This document shows, in pieces, positions 40,650-49,143 of a DNA stretch of 64,000 bases (the first letter of the stretch is position 1; each line of letters begins with the position of its first letter). This DNA comes from Thermoleophilia bacterium (GTDB lineage: Bacteria > Actinomycetota > Thermoleophilia > Gaiellales > Gaiellaceae). The stretch spans positions 11,045 to 75,044 of the forward strand of contig JADLFG010000019.1 of assembly GCA_020845695.1 (NCBI GenBank), in the 5' to 3' direction. The translations under genes and the position numbers were made by a program. A model generated the notes under the pieces. The model saw only the letters and a program-made list of their open reading frames with translations. It was not told the origin of the DNA and searched no databases.

Positions 40650-42851
40650 CTACTCCCGGCTCTGCGCCGGCGAGACAGCCCGCTCGGGGAAGTCGAATTC
40701 TACCTTGCCGTCCTCGCCGAGGACGAGACGAGCGCGAAACGGCTTCCCCGCGCGGCTGCGGAAGCCCGCGACCACCTCGGTCGTGCGGCCCTGCTCGAGC
40801 AGCTGGCGGGCCAGCTCGGGCGTGATCGTCCGGCCCGCGACCTTCTTCCAGATCACGAAGCCGCAGCCGGGCTCCTCGCGGCTCTTCCAGCTCGTGCAGC
40901 CGTAGGCGCGGCTGTTCTCGCGGATGATCTCGCCGGTCGCAGCGCCGCAGCGCGGGCACGGGCCGAGCTCGACCCGCTCGGGACGCAGCTGCTCCCGGTC
41001 GAGCGCGTCGATCTGCTCGACGGTCTGGCGGGCGAGCCCCTCGACGTCCCTCATGAACGCCGACCGGTCGCCCCGGCCGTGCTCGATGTCGAGCAGGCGC
41101 TTCTCCCAGTCGCCGGTCAGGTCGGGGCGCGTCAGCGGGTGCTCGTCCAGCATCGTCACGACCTGGAGGCCCTTCGGCGTCGGCACGAGCTCCTTGCCCG
41201 CCCTTTCGATGTACTCGCGGCGGATCAGCGTCTCGATCACCTCGGCGCGTGTCGCCGGGGTGCCGAGGCCGCGCTCCTTCATCGCCTGCGCGAGGTCCTC
41301 GTCGTCGACGAGCTTCCCGGCCGTCTCCATCGCGGACAGCAGCGTCGCCTCGTTGTAGCGGGGCGGCGGGCGCGTCTCCTTCGCCTCCGCGACCGCCTCC
41401 GCGCAGCGGATCGCCATCCCCCGCTCGAGCCGCGGCAGCTCGCCGCCCTCGGCGTCCTCCTCGTCCTGCGCCCGCGGCTCGTCGGGCTCGACGCCGTAGA
41501 CGCCGCGCCAGCCCGCCTCGAGCGTGATCTTGCCCCGGGTGCGGAACGTCTCCCCCTCGACCTCGGACACGACGGTCGTGCGCGCGTACCTCGCCGGCGG
41601 GTGGAAGACCGCGAGGAACCGCTTCGCGACGAGGTCGAAGATCCGCCGCTCGTCCTCGGAGAAGCGCTCGACGTCGTGCTCGATGTCCGTCGGGATGATC
41701 GCGTGGTGGTCGTCGACCCGCTCGTCGTTCACGACCCGGCCGAGCGGGAGCTGGTCGAGCTCGAGCACGAAGCGGGCGAACGGCGCGTACCGCGCGATCG
41801 GAAGCAGTGTCTCCGCGGTCGGCTTGAGCTGGGCGACCAGGTCGCCCGAGAGGTAGCGGGACGACGTGCGCGGATAGGTGATCGCCTTCTTGTCCTCGTA
41901 CAGCGACTGGGCCGCGCGCAGCGTGCGGCTCGCGGAGAAGCCGAACCGGCCGTTCGCGTCGCGCTGGAGGCTCGTCAGGTCGTAGAGAAGCGGCGCCCGC
42001 TCCGACTGCTCCTTGCGCACGACCTCCTTGACGACGCCCTCCCGTCCCGAGACGCGCGCCACCACGGCGTCCGCACGGCCGGGCTCCCGGATCCGGCTTT
42101 GCTCCCGCTCGGTCTCCCCGAGCTCGGGCGAGAACCACAGACCCGTGTAGCCGGCCCGGCTCGGCGCCTCGAAGGTGCCGTGGACGAGCCAGTACGGCTC
42201 GGGCACGAACGCCTGGATCTCCCGCTCGCGGCGCACGATCAGGGCGAGCGTCGGCGTCTGCACCCGACCGAGCGAGACGACGCCGCCGACGTACGCCCGG
42301 CCGCGGATCGTCGCGGCGCGGGTCGCGTTCATGCCGACGAGCCAGTCCGCCTCCGAGCGGGAGCGGGCCGCCCGCTCGAGCGGCTCCATCTGCTCCCGCG
42401 TGCGCAGGTGCGCGAAGCCCTCCTGGATCGCCTGCTTCGTCATGCTCGAGATCCACAGGCGCTCGACCGGCTTGTCGACGCCGGCGGACTCCCAGATGTA
42501 GGCGAAGATCAGCTCGCCCTCGCGGCCCGAGTCGCACGCGTTCACGACCCGCTCGACCTCGGCGCTGCGCAGCAACTTGTGGATCACCTTGAGCTGCTTC
42601 GTCGACTTCGGATCGCGCGGCTTCAGCTTGAACTCGCCCGGCAGGATCGGCAGGTCGGCCATCCGCCACTTCTTCAGCTTCTCGTCGTAGTCCTCGGGCT
42701 CGGCGAGCGCGACGAGATGGCCGACCGCCCAGGTCACGAGCGTCTCGTCCGACTCGAGGTAGCCCTCGTGTTTCACGAACTTCCCCTGCAGCGCCGCCGC
42801 GATGTCCCGACCGACCGACGGCTTCTCCGCGATGATAAGTGCCTTGCCCAC
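40650..42851 (-). CDS. topB: DNA topoisomerase III (type IA)
   Basis: The 733-residue enzyme relaxes or decatenates DNA by single-strand passage. It starts with the Toprim ALIIAEKPSVGRDIAAAL, a TopB-type opening, and has the Toprim NACDSGREGELIF acidic site, the active-site Tyr in KAITYPRTSSRYLS and GRVQTPTLALIVRRE. A C-terminal zinc-finger-like CPRCGA and CTSWKS segment and a TopB-type tail FRSRAGKPFRARL follow. GTG 42851 lies 8 nt after a TATGGT -10. It is divergent from the acyltransferase gene, with their starts nearly touching. Confidence 0.93.
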   Translation of the reverse strand: MGKALIIAEKPSVGRDIAAALQGKFVKHEGYLESDETLVTWAVGHLVALAEPEDYDEKLKKWRMADLPILPGEFKLKPRDPKSTKQLKVIHKLLRSAEVERVVNACDSGREGELIFAYIWESAGVDKPVERLWISSMTKQAIQEGFAHLRTREQMEPLERAARSRSEADWLVGMNATRAATIRGRAYVGGVVSLGRVQTPTLALIVRREREIQAFVPEPYWLVHGTFEAPSRAGYTGLWFSPELGETEREQSRIREPGRADAVVARVSGREGVVKEVVRKEQSERAPLLYDLTSLQRDANGRFGFSASRTLRAAQSLYEDKKAITYPRTSSRYLSGDLVAQLKPTAETLLPIARYAPFARFVLELDQLPLGRVVNDERVDDHHAIIPTDIEHDVERFSEDERRIFDLVAKRFLAVFHPPARYARTTVVSEVEGETFRTRGKITLEAGWRGVYGVEPDEPRAQDEEDAEGGELPRLERGMAIRCAEAVAEAKETRPPPRYNEATLLSAMETAGKLVDDEDLAQAMKERGLGTPATRAEVIETLIRREYIERAGKELVPTPKGLQVVTMLDEHPLTRPDLTGDWEKRLLDIEHGRGDRSAFMRDVEGLARQTVEQIDALDREQLRPERVELGPCPRCGAATGEIIRENSRAYGCTSWKSREEPGCGFVIWKKVAGRTITPELARQLLEQGRTTEVVAGFRSRAGKPFRARLVLGEDGKVEFDFPERAVSPAQSRE

Positions 42852-42894
42852 GGTGGAACACCATAGCGAGCGGTCCGGCTCCGGCGCGACGGCC

Positions 42895-43533
42895 GTGCCG
42901 GCCGCGCCCCCGCCGCCGACGGGGCTGTACCGGTTCGTGGTCGGGCTCTGCCGGCCGGTCGTCGCCGGCCCGTTTCGCCTCCGCGCCTCCGGGCTCGAGC
43001 ACGTCCCGGCGGCCGGCGGCTTCGTCGTCGCGGCCAACCACACCTCCAACCTCGACCCGTGGCCGCTCGGAATCGCCCTCTACCCGCGCCAGCTCCACTT
43101 CATGGCCAAGTCGGAGCTCTGGAAGCCGGGCCTGCGGACTGTGATGGGAGCGCTCGGCTCGTTCCCCGTACGGCGCGGCGAGGGCGACCGGGAAGCGTTC
43201 CGGACGGCCGTCCGGCTCTGCCGCGAGGGCCGCGTGATGGCGATGTTCCCGGAGGGAACCCGGCGCAGCAAAGGGCTGCGCAAGCGCCACCAGCCGCGCC
43301 CCCACAGCGGCAGCGCGCGGATCGCCCTCGCCGCGGGCGTCCCGATTGTCCCGGCCGCGCTGCGCGGCATGGACCGGCTCTCTCGCTTCGGGCCGGTGCA
43401 CGTGTGCTTCGGCCCGCCGGTGCCGGTCGACGACCTCGCCCGGCCTGACTCGCGCGAAGCCGCCCGGGTCGCGACCGAGCGCCTCTGGGCCGAGATCCAG
43501 CGCCTCGAAGCGGAGCTCGCGGCCGAGCCCTGA
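42895..43533 (+). CDS. 1-acyl-sn-glycerol-3-phosphate acyltransferase family (PlsC type)
   Basis: The enzyme would add the second acyl chain to lysophosphatidate at the inner membrane. It has the catalytic NHTSNLD motif (HX4D), the FPEGTRRSKG substrate motif and VPIVPAALRGMDRL. GTG 42895 gives 212 residues; GTG 42853 is in frame too but would overlap the topB control region. The stop overlaps the exonuclease ATG (TGATG), coupling lipid and DNA enzymes in one operon with no obvious functional link. Confidence 0.85.
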   Translation: MPAAPPPPTGLYRFVVGLCRPVVAGPFRLRASGLEHVPAAGGFVVAANHTSNLDPWPLGIALYPRQLHFMAKSELWKPGLRTVMGALGSFPVRRGEGDREAFRTAVRLCREGRVMAMFPEGTRRSKGLRKRHQPRPHSGSARIALAAGVPIVPAALRGMDRLSRFGPVHVCFGPPVPVDDLARPDSREAARVATERLWAEIQRLEAELAAEP

Positions 43534-44387
43534 TGCCCACCGGCCGCCGGGCAGGTCAGGGCCCGCCGCTCCTCGTTGCGGACGGAGACTCGCTCGCGCA
43601 CCGGGCCTTCCACGGGCTGCCCCGGACGATCCGGGACGGCCGTGGCCGTCCCGCCAACACGCTCGTCGGCTTCGCGACGATGCTCGCCGCCCTCTGGCGC
43701 GCCGAGCGGCCGCGGACGGTACTGGTCGCCTTCGACACGCTGACGGCCCCGACGTACCGAAACGGGCTCTTCCCCGGCTACCAGGCGGGCCGGGAGTTCC
43801 CGCCGGAGCTGACCGAGCAGCTCGATCGCCTCCCGGAGCTCGTGGGCGCGCTCGGGTTCCCGCACGCGCGGGCGGCCGGGTACGAGGCCGACGACTTCCT
43901 CGCCGCCGCCGCCCGCGCCGAGACCGCCCGCGGCGGGCGCACGCTCGTCGTCACGAGCGACCGCGACGCCTTCCAGCTCGCCTCCGCGGCGGTGACGATC
44001 CTCATGCCCAGGCGCGGGGTCTCGGAGCTCGAGCGGGTCGGGCCGGCGGAGGTGCGCGGGCGCTACGGCGTCGAGCCGGCCCAGGTGCCTGACCTGATCG
44101 CGCTGCGCGGCGACCCCTCGGACCGGCTCCCGGGGGCGCGCGGCGTCGGCGCCGTCAGGGCCGCCGGGATCCTGCGCGAGCACGGCTCGCTCGAAGCCGC
44201 GCTCGCGGCCGGCCGCTTCACGGCCGAAGCCGGCGCGCTGCGCACCTACCTCGCGATCGCCCGCCTGCGCGACGACGCGCCGCTGCCGCCGCTGCCCGAC
44301 ACCGAGCCGGACTGGCCGGGCGCGGCCGCGCTCGCGGAGCGGTGGGGCCTCAGGCGCCTGGCGGAGCGCTTTCGCGCGGCGGCATGA
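43533..44387 (+). CDS. Stand-alone 5'-3' exonuclease (PolA N-domain family)
   Basis: The 284-residue protein matches the 5' nuclease domain of DNA polymerase I without the polymerase. Metal-site motifs include LLVADGDSLAHRAFHG, VLVAFDT, AAGYEADDFLAAAARAE, VVTSDRDAFQL and the helix-hairpin-helix IALRGDPSDRLPGARGVGAVRAAG. It probably removes RNA or DNA flaps alongside PolA. Its end overlaps the convergent lutC end by 38 bases. Confidence 0.9.
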   Translation: MPTGRRAGQGPPLLVADGDSLAHRAFHGLPRTIRDGRGRPANTLVGFATMLAALWRAERPRTVLVAFDTLTAPTYRNGLFPGYQAGREFPPELTEQLDRLPELVGALGFPHARAAGYEADDFLAAAARAETARGGRTLVVTSDRDAFQLASAAVTILMPRRGVSELERVGPAEVRGRYGVEPAQVPDLIALRGDPSDRLPGARGVGAVRAAGILREHGSLEAALAAGRFTAEAGALRTYLAIARLRDDAPLPPLPDTEPDWPGAAALAERWGLRRLAERFRAAA

Positions 44388-44760
44388 TCACCACGTGCTC
44401 CTCACGGGGCCCGTGGACGCCGAGCGCCAGCACCTGCTCGATATCGGCGGAGCGGCTCGGCCCCGACACGATCGCGAGGCTCGACGGCAGCTCGCCGCGC
44501 ACCGCTTCGAGCAGGGCCGCGAGCCCCGGCAGGACCCGGTCCTCCGAGACGACGCTGACGTGCACGTCGGGCAGGAGCGAGCGCGTCCGCGGCTCCGCCG
44601 GTGAGGCCGCGATCACGACGCCGCCCGGGTCGGCGAGCCCGTAGAGCGCCTCGGAGACCGTCGCTCCGTCGAGCTCCGGGACGACGCGGTAGTGCACGGT
44701 GAAGCCGTTCCGCTTCAGGTTGGCGGCGAAGCGCTCGACGAGCGCTGCCCTCGTCGTCAC
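44350..44760 (-). CDS. lutC: Lactate utilisation protein C (LUD domain)
   Basis: The 136-residue LUD protein is the short third subunit of the LutABC-type L-lactate oxidising complex. It shows LADPGGVVIAASPAEPRTRSLLP, then the SGPSRSADIEQVLALGVHGPREEHVV signature. It is shorter than typical LutC (about 200-240 residues), lacking part of the N-terminal half, so function may be reduced or specialised. GTG 44760 overlaps the lutB stop (GTGA). Confidence 0.88.
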   Translation of the reverse strand: MTTRAALVERFAANLKRNGFTVHYRVVPELDGATVSEALYGLADPGGVVIAASPAEPRTRSLLPDVHVSVVSEDRVLPGLAALLEAVRGELPSSLAIVSGPSRSADIEQVLALGVHGPREEHVVIMPPRESAPPGA

Positions 44761-46130
44761 CGCCAGCTCCGGAAACGCTTGCGCGCGAGCCGTGGCAGCG
44801 CTCGCCCCTCCGCCCAGGCCCGGCCGGGGCCGAGCCGGCCGGCCAGCGGCTGGCCGAGCCGGGCGACGAGGGTCGAGAGCCGGTAGCCGAGCGGCCGCGA
44901 CCAGGCCAGCGACCACAGCGTCATCGCGATCCGCTCGCGCCACGAGCCCGCGTGGCGCTCGACGAGGTCGCGCCGCAGCTCGAGCAGCAGCTCGTGCAGG
45001 GGGATCTTGACCGGGCACGCCTCCGTGCAGGCGCCGCACAGGGACGAGGCGTGCGGCAGCGCGGGCGCGTTGCCGATGCCGACGAGCAGCGGCACGAGCA
45101 CCGCCCCCATCGGGCCCGAGTAGACGGGGCCGTAGGCGGCCCCGGCGGTCTTGCGAAAGACGGGGCACACGTTCAGGCAGGCGCCGCAGCGGATGCACGC
45201 GAGCATCTCCTCGTACCGGGTCCCGAGCAGGTTACGACGGCCGTTCTCGACGAAGACGACGTGGAGCTCCTCCGGGCCGTCCTCCTCCCCCTCGCGCCTC
45301 GGGCCGGTCACGAGGTGCGTGTAGCTCGTCAGCCGCTGACCGGTGCCGCTGCGCCCGAGCAGCTCGAGCAGCGGCGCCAGATCGGCCAGCGTCGGGACGA
45401 GCCGCTCGATCCCGGTGATCGCGATGTGCACCTTCGGGGCGGACGCGCAGAGCCGCCCGTTGCCCTCGTTCGTGACCGTTGCGATCGTGCCGGTCTCGGC
45501 GACCGCGAAGTTCGCGCCCGTGATCCCGACCTCGGCCTCGAGGAAGACCCGGCGTAGCTGGCGCCGCGCCGACGCGGTCAGCTCCTCCAGCTCGGCCGGG
45601 ACGGGACGTCCCTCGACGCGCGAGAACAGCGCGGCCACGTCCTCTTTCGTCTTCTCGATCGCCGGCGCGATGATGTGCACCGGGTGCTCGCCCCCGAGCT
45701 GGAGGATGTACTCGCCGAGATCCGTCTCGACGGGCCGGATCCCCGCCGCCTCGAGGGCGGCATTGAGGCCGATCTCCTCGGTCACCATCGACTTCGACTT
45801 CGCGACCAGTTCCGCCCCGCGCCGCTCGCAGACCCCGACCACGTAGGCGCACGCCTCGGCGGGCGTGGCGCACACCTTCACGTGGCCGCCGCGGGCCTCG
45901 AGCGCCGCCGTGAAGCGCGCGAGCTGACCGTCGAGATCCCGGACGGCCGCCATCCGCACGTCGTGGGCGCGCTGGCGCAGCTCCTCCACGCTCGCGAGCT
46001 CGGCCCACGCCTCGAGCCGGTGGGAGCGCAGCCGCTCGACCGACGTGATCGCCCGCTGCACGTGCGCGTCGGCGAGCTTGGCGCGAGCGACTTCCCGGAA
46101 GCGGCCGGGAGCCTGCTCGAGCTTGCTCAC
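44757..46130 (-). CDS. lutB: Lactate utilisation protein B (LUD domain, 4Fe-4S)
   Basis: The 457-residue iron-sulfur protein has an N-terminal LUD domain (VAKSKSMVTEEIGLNAALEA, EVGITGANFAVAETGTIATV) and two 4Fe-4S sites, CIRCGACLNVCPVF and CGACTEACPVKIPL. It would pass electrons from lactate oxidation to the chain. GTG 46130 overlaps the lutA stop (GTGA), and lutC overlaps its own stop, so the three are made as a block. Confidence 0.94.
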   Translation of the reverse strand: MSKLEQAPGRFREVARAKLADAHVQRAITSVERLRSHRLEAWAELASVEELRQRAHDVRMAAVRDLDGQLARFTAALEARGGHVKVCATPAEACAYVVGVCERRGAELVAKSKSMVTEEIGLNAALEAAGIRPVETDLGEYILQLGGEHPVHIIAPAIEKTKEDVAALFSRVEGRPVPAELEELTASARRQLRRVFLEAEVGITGANFAVAETGTIATVTNEGNGRLCASAPKVHIAITGIERLVPTLADLAPLLELLGRSGTGQRLTSYTHLVTGPRREGEEDGPEELHVVFVENGRRNLLGTRYEEMLACIRCGACLNVCPVFRKTAGAAYGPVYSGPMGAVLVPLLVGIGNAPALPHASSLCGACTEACPVKIPLHELLLELRRDLVERHAGSWRERIAMTLWSLAWSRPLGYRLSTLVARLGQPLAGRLGPGRAWAEGRALPRLARKRFRSWR

Positions 46131-46831
46131 GCGAGCGCCCCGATCCCGCGGGCGAGCGCGCTCGCCAGGTGCACGACCGGCAGGCCGCCGGTCCGCTCGG
46201 CGCGCCCGCGCAGGTGCATCAGGCAGCCCGGGTCGGCGGTGACGAGCGCCTCGGCCCCGACCGCGTCGGCGCCGGCGAGCTTGTCGTCGGCCATCGCCAC
46301 CGACAGCTCCGGCTGGCGAACCGAGAACGTGCCGCCGAAGCCGCAGCAGAGATCGGGGCGCGGCAGCATCACGACGTCGGCGCCCGAGCGCTCGAGCAGC
46401 CGGCGCGGCTGGTGGTGGACCCGCAGCTCGCGCAGCATGTGGCAGGAGTCGTGGTACGCGACCGTGCGGTGCTCGTTCAGCCGCGGCACCGGCGCCTGGC
46501 GCTCGTCGAGGAACGCGGACAGCTCCCAGACGTCCCACGGCTCGGCGCCGAGCAGCTCGGGCAGGTAGCGGGCGACCATCGTCGCGCACGAGCCCGACGG
46601 GAGCACGACCGGCGCGGCGCGGGAGAACGAGCGCGCGAACGTGCGCGCGACCCTCCGAGCGGCGCGGCGGTGGCCGCTGTTGAACGCGGGCTGCCCGCAG
46701 CAGACCTGCCCGCGGGGGATCTCGACCTCGAAGCCGGCCTGACGGAGTAGCACCTCCGCGTCCGCGGCCGCCTCGGGGAACACGAGGTCGGTGAGGCAGG
46801 TTGCGAAGAGCTGCACGCGCTGCGCGCCCAC
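46127..46831 (-). CDS. lutA: Lactate utilisation protein A (CCG domain)
   Basis: The 234-residue protein has the two cysteine-rich CCG domains of LutA/GlpC-type electron carriers: CLTDLVFP with VCCGQPAFNSGH, then YHDSCHMLREL and LCCGFGGTFSV. These bind an iron-sulfur or haem-disulfide cluster. GTG 46831 lies 7 nt after a TAGGCT -10 (46844-46839), so I reject the longer frame to 46870. It is the first gene of lutABC. Confidence 0.93.
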   Translation of the reverse strand: MGAQRVQLFATCLTDLVFPEAAADAEVLLRQAGFEVEIPRGQVCCGQPAFNSGHRRAARRVARTFARSFSRAAPVVLPSGSCATMVARYLPELLGAEPWDVWELSAFLDERQAPVPRLNEHRTVAYHDSCHMLRELRVHHQPRRLLERSGADVVMLPRPDLCCGFGGTFSVRQPELSVAMADDKLAGADAVGAEALVTADPGCLMHLRGRAERTGGLPVVHLASALARGIGALA

Positions 46832-46860
46832 GGACGCAAGCCTACTGAGCGCCGCCGCGG

Positions 46861-46889
46861 TTGCGTGCATCAGGCGCTTGCGCTACGCT
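46861..46889 (+). promoter_or_regulatory. Promoter of the glnK-amt leader
   Basis: TTGCGT (46861-46866), a 17-bp spacer and TACGCT (46884-46889). The start point would be near 46896, giving a leader of about 95 nt before glnK. Confidence 0.6.
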
Positions 46890-46895
46890 GCCGTC

Positions 46896-46962
46896 AGGTC
46901 GCCGAGGAAGGCGGCCGGCGGGGCATGGCGCCTCAGGAGCTTCGGGCTCCTGGGGCGTTTTT
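46896..46962 (+). ncRNA. glnK leader RNA with an intrinsic terminator (attenuator candidate)
   Basis: A 12-bp stem CGCCTCAGGAGC (46929-46940) and GCTCCTGGGGCG (46946-46957), containing one G-U pair, closes on a TTCGG loop and is followed by TTTTT (46958-46962). This is the best intrinsic terminator in the window. It lies after a promoter and before glnK, 28 bases from the start codon, so transcripts would either stop as a short RNA of about 67 nt or read into glnK-amt. I recognise no known riboswitch class in it. Confidence 0.65.
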
Positions 46963-46990
46963 CGTTGGTCCGAGACGGGCGGAGGTGGTG

Positions 46991-47341
46991 ATGGTCAAGG
47001 TCGAGGCGGTCGTGATCAGAGAGCGGGTCGAGACGGTGATCGACGCCGTCGAGGAGGAGGCGGGCCACATCGGCGTGACGGTGATCGAGGCGGTCGGCCA
47101 CGGACGCCAGCGCGGGATCACGCACGAGTACCGCGGCCGCGTCTTCGAGTCGCGGTTCCTGCCGAAGGCGCTGCTCGTGTTCGTCGTCGAGGACGTGAAG
47201 GCGGACGCGGTCGTGCACGCGATCGCGGACGCGGCGCGCAGCGGGAACGAGTCCGGCGACGGGATCGTCTGGACGGCCGCTGTCGGAACGGTGCTGCACA
47301 ACCGCAGCGGGCGCCCGCTCGAGGAGGTGGAGGCGAGATGA
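46991..47341 (+). CDS. glnK: P-II nitrogen regulatory protein
   Basis: The 116-residue PII-like protein senses 2-oxoglutarate, ATP and ADP and controls ammonium uptake. It has MVKVEAVVIRERVETVIDAV, the T-loop VGHGRQRGITHEYRGRV with the Tyr that is uridylylated or adenylylated in relatives, and the C-terminal SGDGIVWTAAVGTVLHNRSG. The T-loop HEYRG and the ESRFLPKAL that follows differ somewhat from canonical GlnK. ATG 46991 has GGAGG at 46981-46985. Its stop overlaps the amt start (ATGA). Confidence 0.92.
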   Translation: MVKVEAVVIRERVETVIDAVEEEAGHIGVTVIEAVGHGRQRGITHEYRGRVFESRFLPKALLVFVVEDVKADAVVHAIADAARSGNESGDGIVWTAAVGTVLHNRSGRPLEEVEAR

Positions 47342-48744
47342 GCGCCGCCGATCTGACCGTGGCCGCGAGCACGATCTGGGTGGTGGTCGCGGCCGTGCTC
47401 GTGATCTTCATGCAGGCCGGCTTCGCGTTCCTCGAGGCCGGGCTGACCAGGATGAAGAACGTCGCGCACATCGCGGCCAAGACCGTGCTCGTGTTCGGCG
47501 TCGCCTGCGTCGTCTACTACGTCGTCGGCTTCGGGCTCGCGTTCGGCGACGGCGGCTCGGGCCTCGCCGGCGCTTCCGGCTTCGCCCCTTCCGTCGACGC
47601 GCTGCTCGCGATCGGGCAGGCCCCGTTCAGCTGGTTCGCGACGGTTCCGGCCAGCGCCGCGTTTCTGTTCCAGGTCGCGTTCGCCGGCGTCTCGCTCGCG
47701 ATCGTCTGGGGCGCGATGGCGGAGCGCGCGAAGCTCTGGGTCTACCTCGTCTTCGGCGTCGCCTTCGTGCTCGTCTACTCCGTTGTCTCCCACTGGGTCT
47801 GGAGCCCGGACGGGTGGCTCTTCTCGCTCGGGATGCAGGACTTCGCCGGCTCGACGGTCGTCCACTACCAGGGGGCGCTCGCGGCGCTCGCGGGCGCGAT
47901 CCTGCTCGGCCCGCGGATCGGCAAGTTCGACCGCCACGGGAAGCCGAACCCGATCCCCGGCCACAACATGGCCTACGTCACGCTCGGCGTGATCATCCTC
48001 TGGTTCGGCTGGTTCGGCTTCAACGCCGGCTCGACGCTCGGAGTCGCCTCCGGCGACATGCTCGGCTTCTTCGGCTACGTCGCCCTGACCACCAACATCG
48101 CCGCCGCGAGCGGGGTGCTCGGGGCGGCAGCCGTCGCGTGGCTGGCGCTCGGCAAGCCCGACGTGTCGATGATGCTGAACGGGGCGATCGCGGCGCTGGT
48201 CGCGGTCACGGCCGCCTGCGGCTTCGTGGCGCCGTGGGCAGCGATCGTGATCGGCCTCGTCGCCGGAGCGATCGCCGTCGTCGGGGTGCTGTTCGTCGAG
48301 CGGATCGGCATCGACGACCCCGTCGGCGCGGTGGCGGTGCACGGACTCTCGGGCGTCTGGGGGACGCTCGCGACCGGCCTGTTCGCGCTCCCCTCCCTCG
48401 CCGCCGGCCTCGGCACGGGCCGCGGCGGCCTCGTCTACACGGGCAGCTTCGCCCAGCTCGGCACGCAGGCGCTCGGTCTGGCCGCGGTCGGCGCGTTCAC
48501 GTTCAGCGTCTCGTTCGGCGTCCTCTGGGTGCTCGATCGGTTGCGCGGGATCCGCGTCGCCGAGGAGGTCGAGACGATGGGCCTCGACGTCTCCGAGCAC
48601 GGCATGTGGGGCTACCCCGAGTTCTACATCCCCGTCCCCGGCGGCTACGGCACCGAGGCCCACGGCCACCTGGGCCGGCCGCACGCGCACGCCGCGCACC
48701 ACCGGGCGACAGCCCGGCCGGAGCCGGTCACCGAGGCGGGCTGA
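47338..48744 (+). CDS. amt: Ammonium transporter, Amt family
   Basis: The 468-residue channel-like transporter has 11 predicted helices. Family segments are FLEAGLTRMKNVAHIAAKTV, HYQGALAALAGAILLGPRIGKFD and AVHGLSGVWGT; the two pore histidines lie in the latter two. The C-terminus carries an unusual His-rich tail (HGHLGRPHAHAAHHR). PII (GlnK) encoded just upstream would block it when nitrogen is ample. It overlaps glnK by four bases, and a palindrome that contains its stop ends the operon. Confidence 0.95.
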   Translation: MSAADLTVAASTIWVVVAAVLVIFMQAGFAFLEAGLTRMKNVAHIAAKTVLVFGVACVVYYVVGFGLAFGDGGSGLAGASGFAPSVDALLAIGQAPFSWFATVPASAAFLFQVAFAGVSLAIVWGAMAERAKLWVYLVFGVAFVLVYSVVSHWVWSPDGWLFSLGMQDFAGSTVVHYQGALAALAGAILLGPRIGKFDRHGKPNPIPGHNMAYVTLGVIILWFGWFGFNAGSTLGVASGDMLGFFGYVALTTNIAAASGVLGAAAVAWLALGKPDVSMMLNGAIAALVAVTAACGFVAPWAAIVIGLVAGAIAVVGVLFVERIGIDDPVGAVAVHGLSGVWGTLATGLFALPSLAAGLGTGRGGLVYTGSFAQLGTQALGLAAVGAFTFSVSFGVLWVLDRLRGIRVAEEVETMGLDVSEHGMWGYPEFYIPVPGGYGTEAHGHLGRPHAHAAHHRATARPEPVTEAG

Positions 48745-48775
48745 CGCGCTGGCGTGTCGTCCCGGTCCGCGTCAG
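48741..48775. terminator. Bidirectional terminator palindrome between amt and the cupin gene
   Basis: CTGACGCG (48741-48748) and CGCGTCAG (48768-48775) form an 8-bp stem. The amt TGA and the cupin TGA each lie in one arm, so both transcripts share it. Confidence 0.55.
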
Positions 48776-49113
48776 GCGCCCGCGAGCTCGCGGTAGTCCT
48801 CGCGGACCGGGACGAACACGTCGAGCACGCGGCAACCGGCGGGCCCCGCCCGGCCGCCGTGCTCGACGCCGCCCGGGATCTGGTAGGCATCGTCGGGCCC
48901 GAGCAGGCGCTGCTCGCCGCCGAACGTCATCGTGATCTCGCCGGCGAGGACGATCCCGAGCTGCTCATGTGGATGGCTGTGCAGCGGGATCTCGGTGCCC
49001 GGGTCGACATCGACGACGTTCAGCATCCCCGCCTCCCCGAACAGCGGGAACATCCGGGCCCCGGGGGCGAGCTCGACGGGCCGGTCCGCCGTCAGCTTCC
49101 TGATCTGGGTCAT
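48772..49113 (-). CDS. Cupin-domain protein, 113 residues
   Basis: A single small beta-barrel with the metal-binding motif HSHPHEQLGIVLAGEITM (GX5HXHX3-4E pattern), then AYQIPGGVEHG with the second His. It could be an enzyme or a small-molecule sensor. ATG 49113 has a TAGGGT -10 7 nt upstream. The gene is divergent from the sugar kinase gene and may act in the same pathway, since cupins often accompany sugar-acid catabolism. That is inference. Confidence 0.88.
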   Translation of the reverse strand: MTQIRKLTADRPVELAPGARMFPLFGEAGMLNVVDVDPGTEIPLHSHPHEQLGIVLAGEITMTFGGEQRLLGPDDAYQIPGGVEHGGRAGPAGCRVLDVFVPVREDYRELAGA

Positions 49114-49120
49114 GCGCGGA

Positions 49121-49137
49121 ACCCTAGCCCGTAGGCT
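49121..49137. promoter_or_regulatory. Divergent leaderless promoters, -10s five bases apart
   Basis: TAGGGT on the minus strand (49126-49121, 7 nt before ATG 49113) and TAGGCT on the plus strand (49132-49137, 6 nt before GTG 49144). Each promoter's -35 region falls in the other gene's coding start. Confidence 0.7.
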
Positions 49138-49143
49138 GCGCCC

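Noticed and set aside
46896..46962. Known glutamine (glnA) riboswitch upstream of glnK
   Set aside because: The conserved bases of that class, as I remember them, are not found in the leader.
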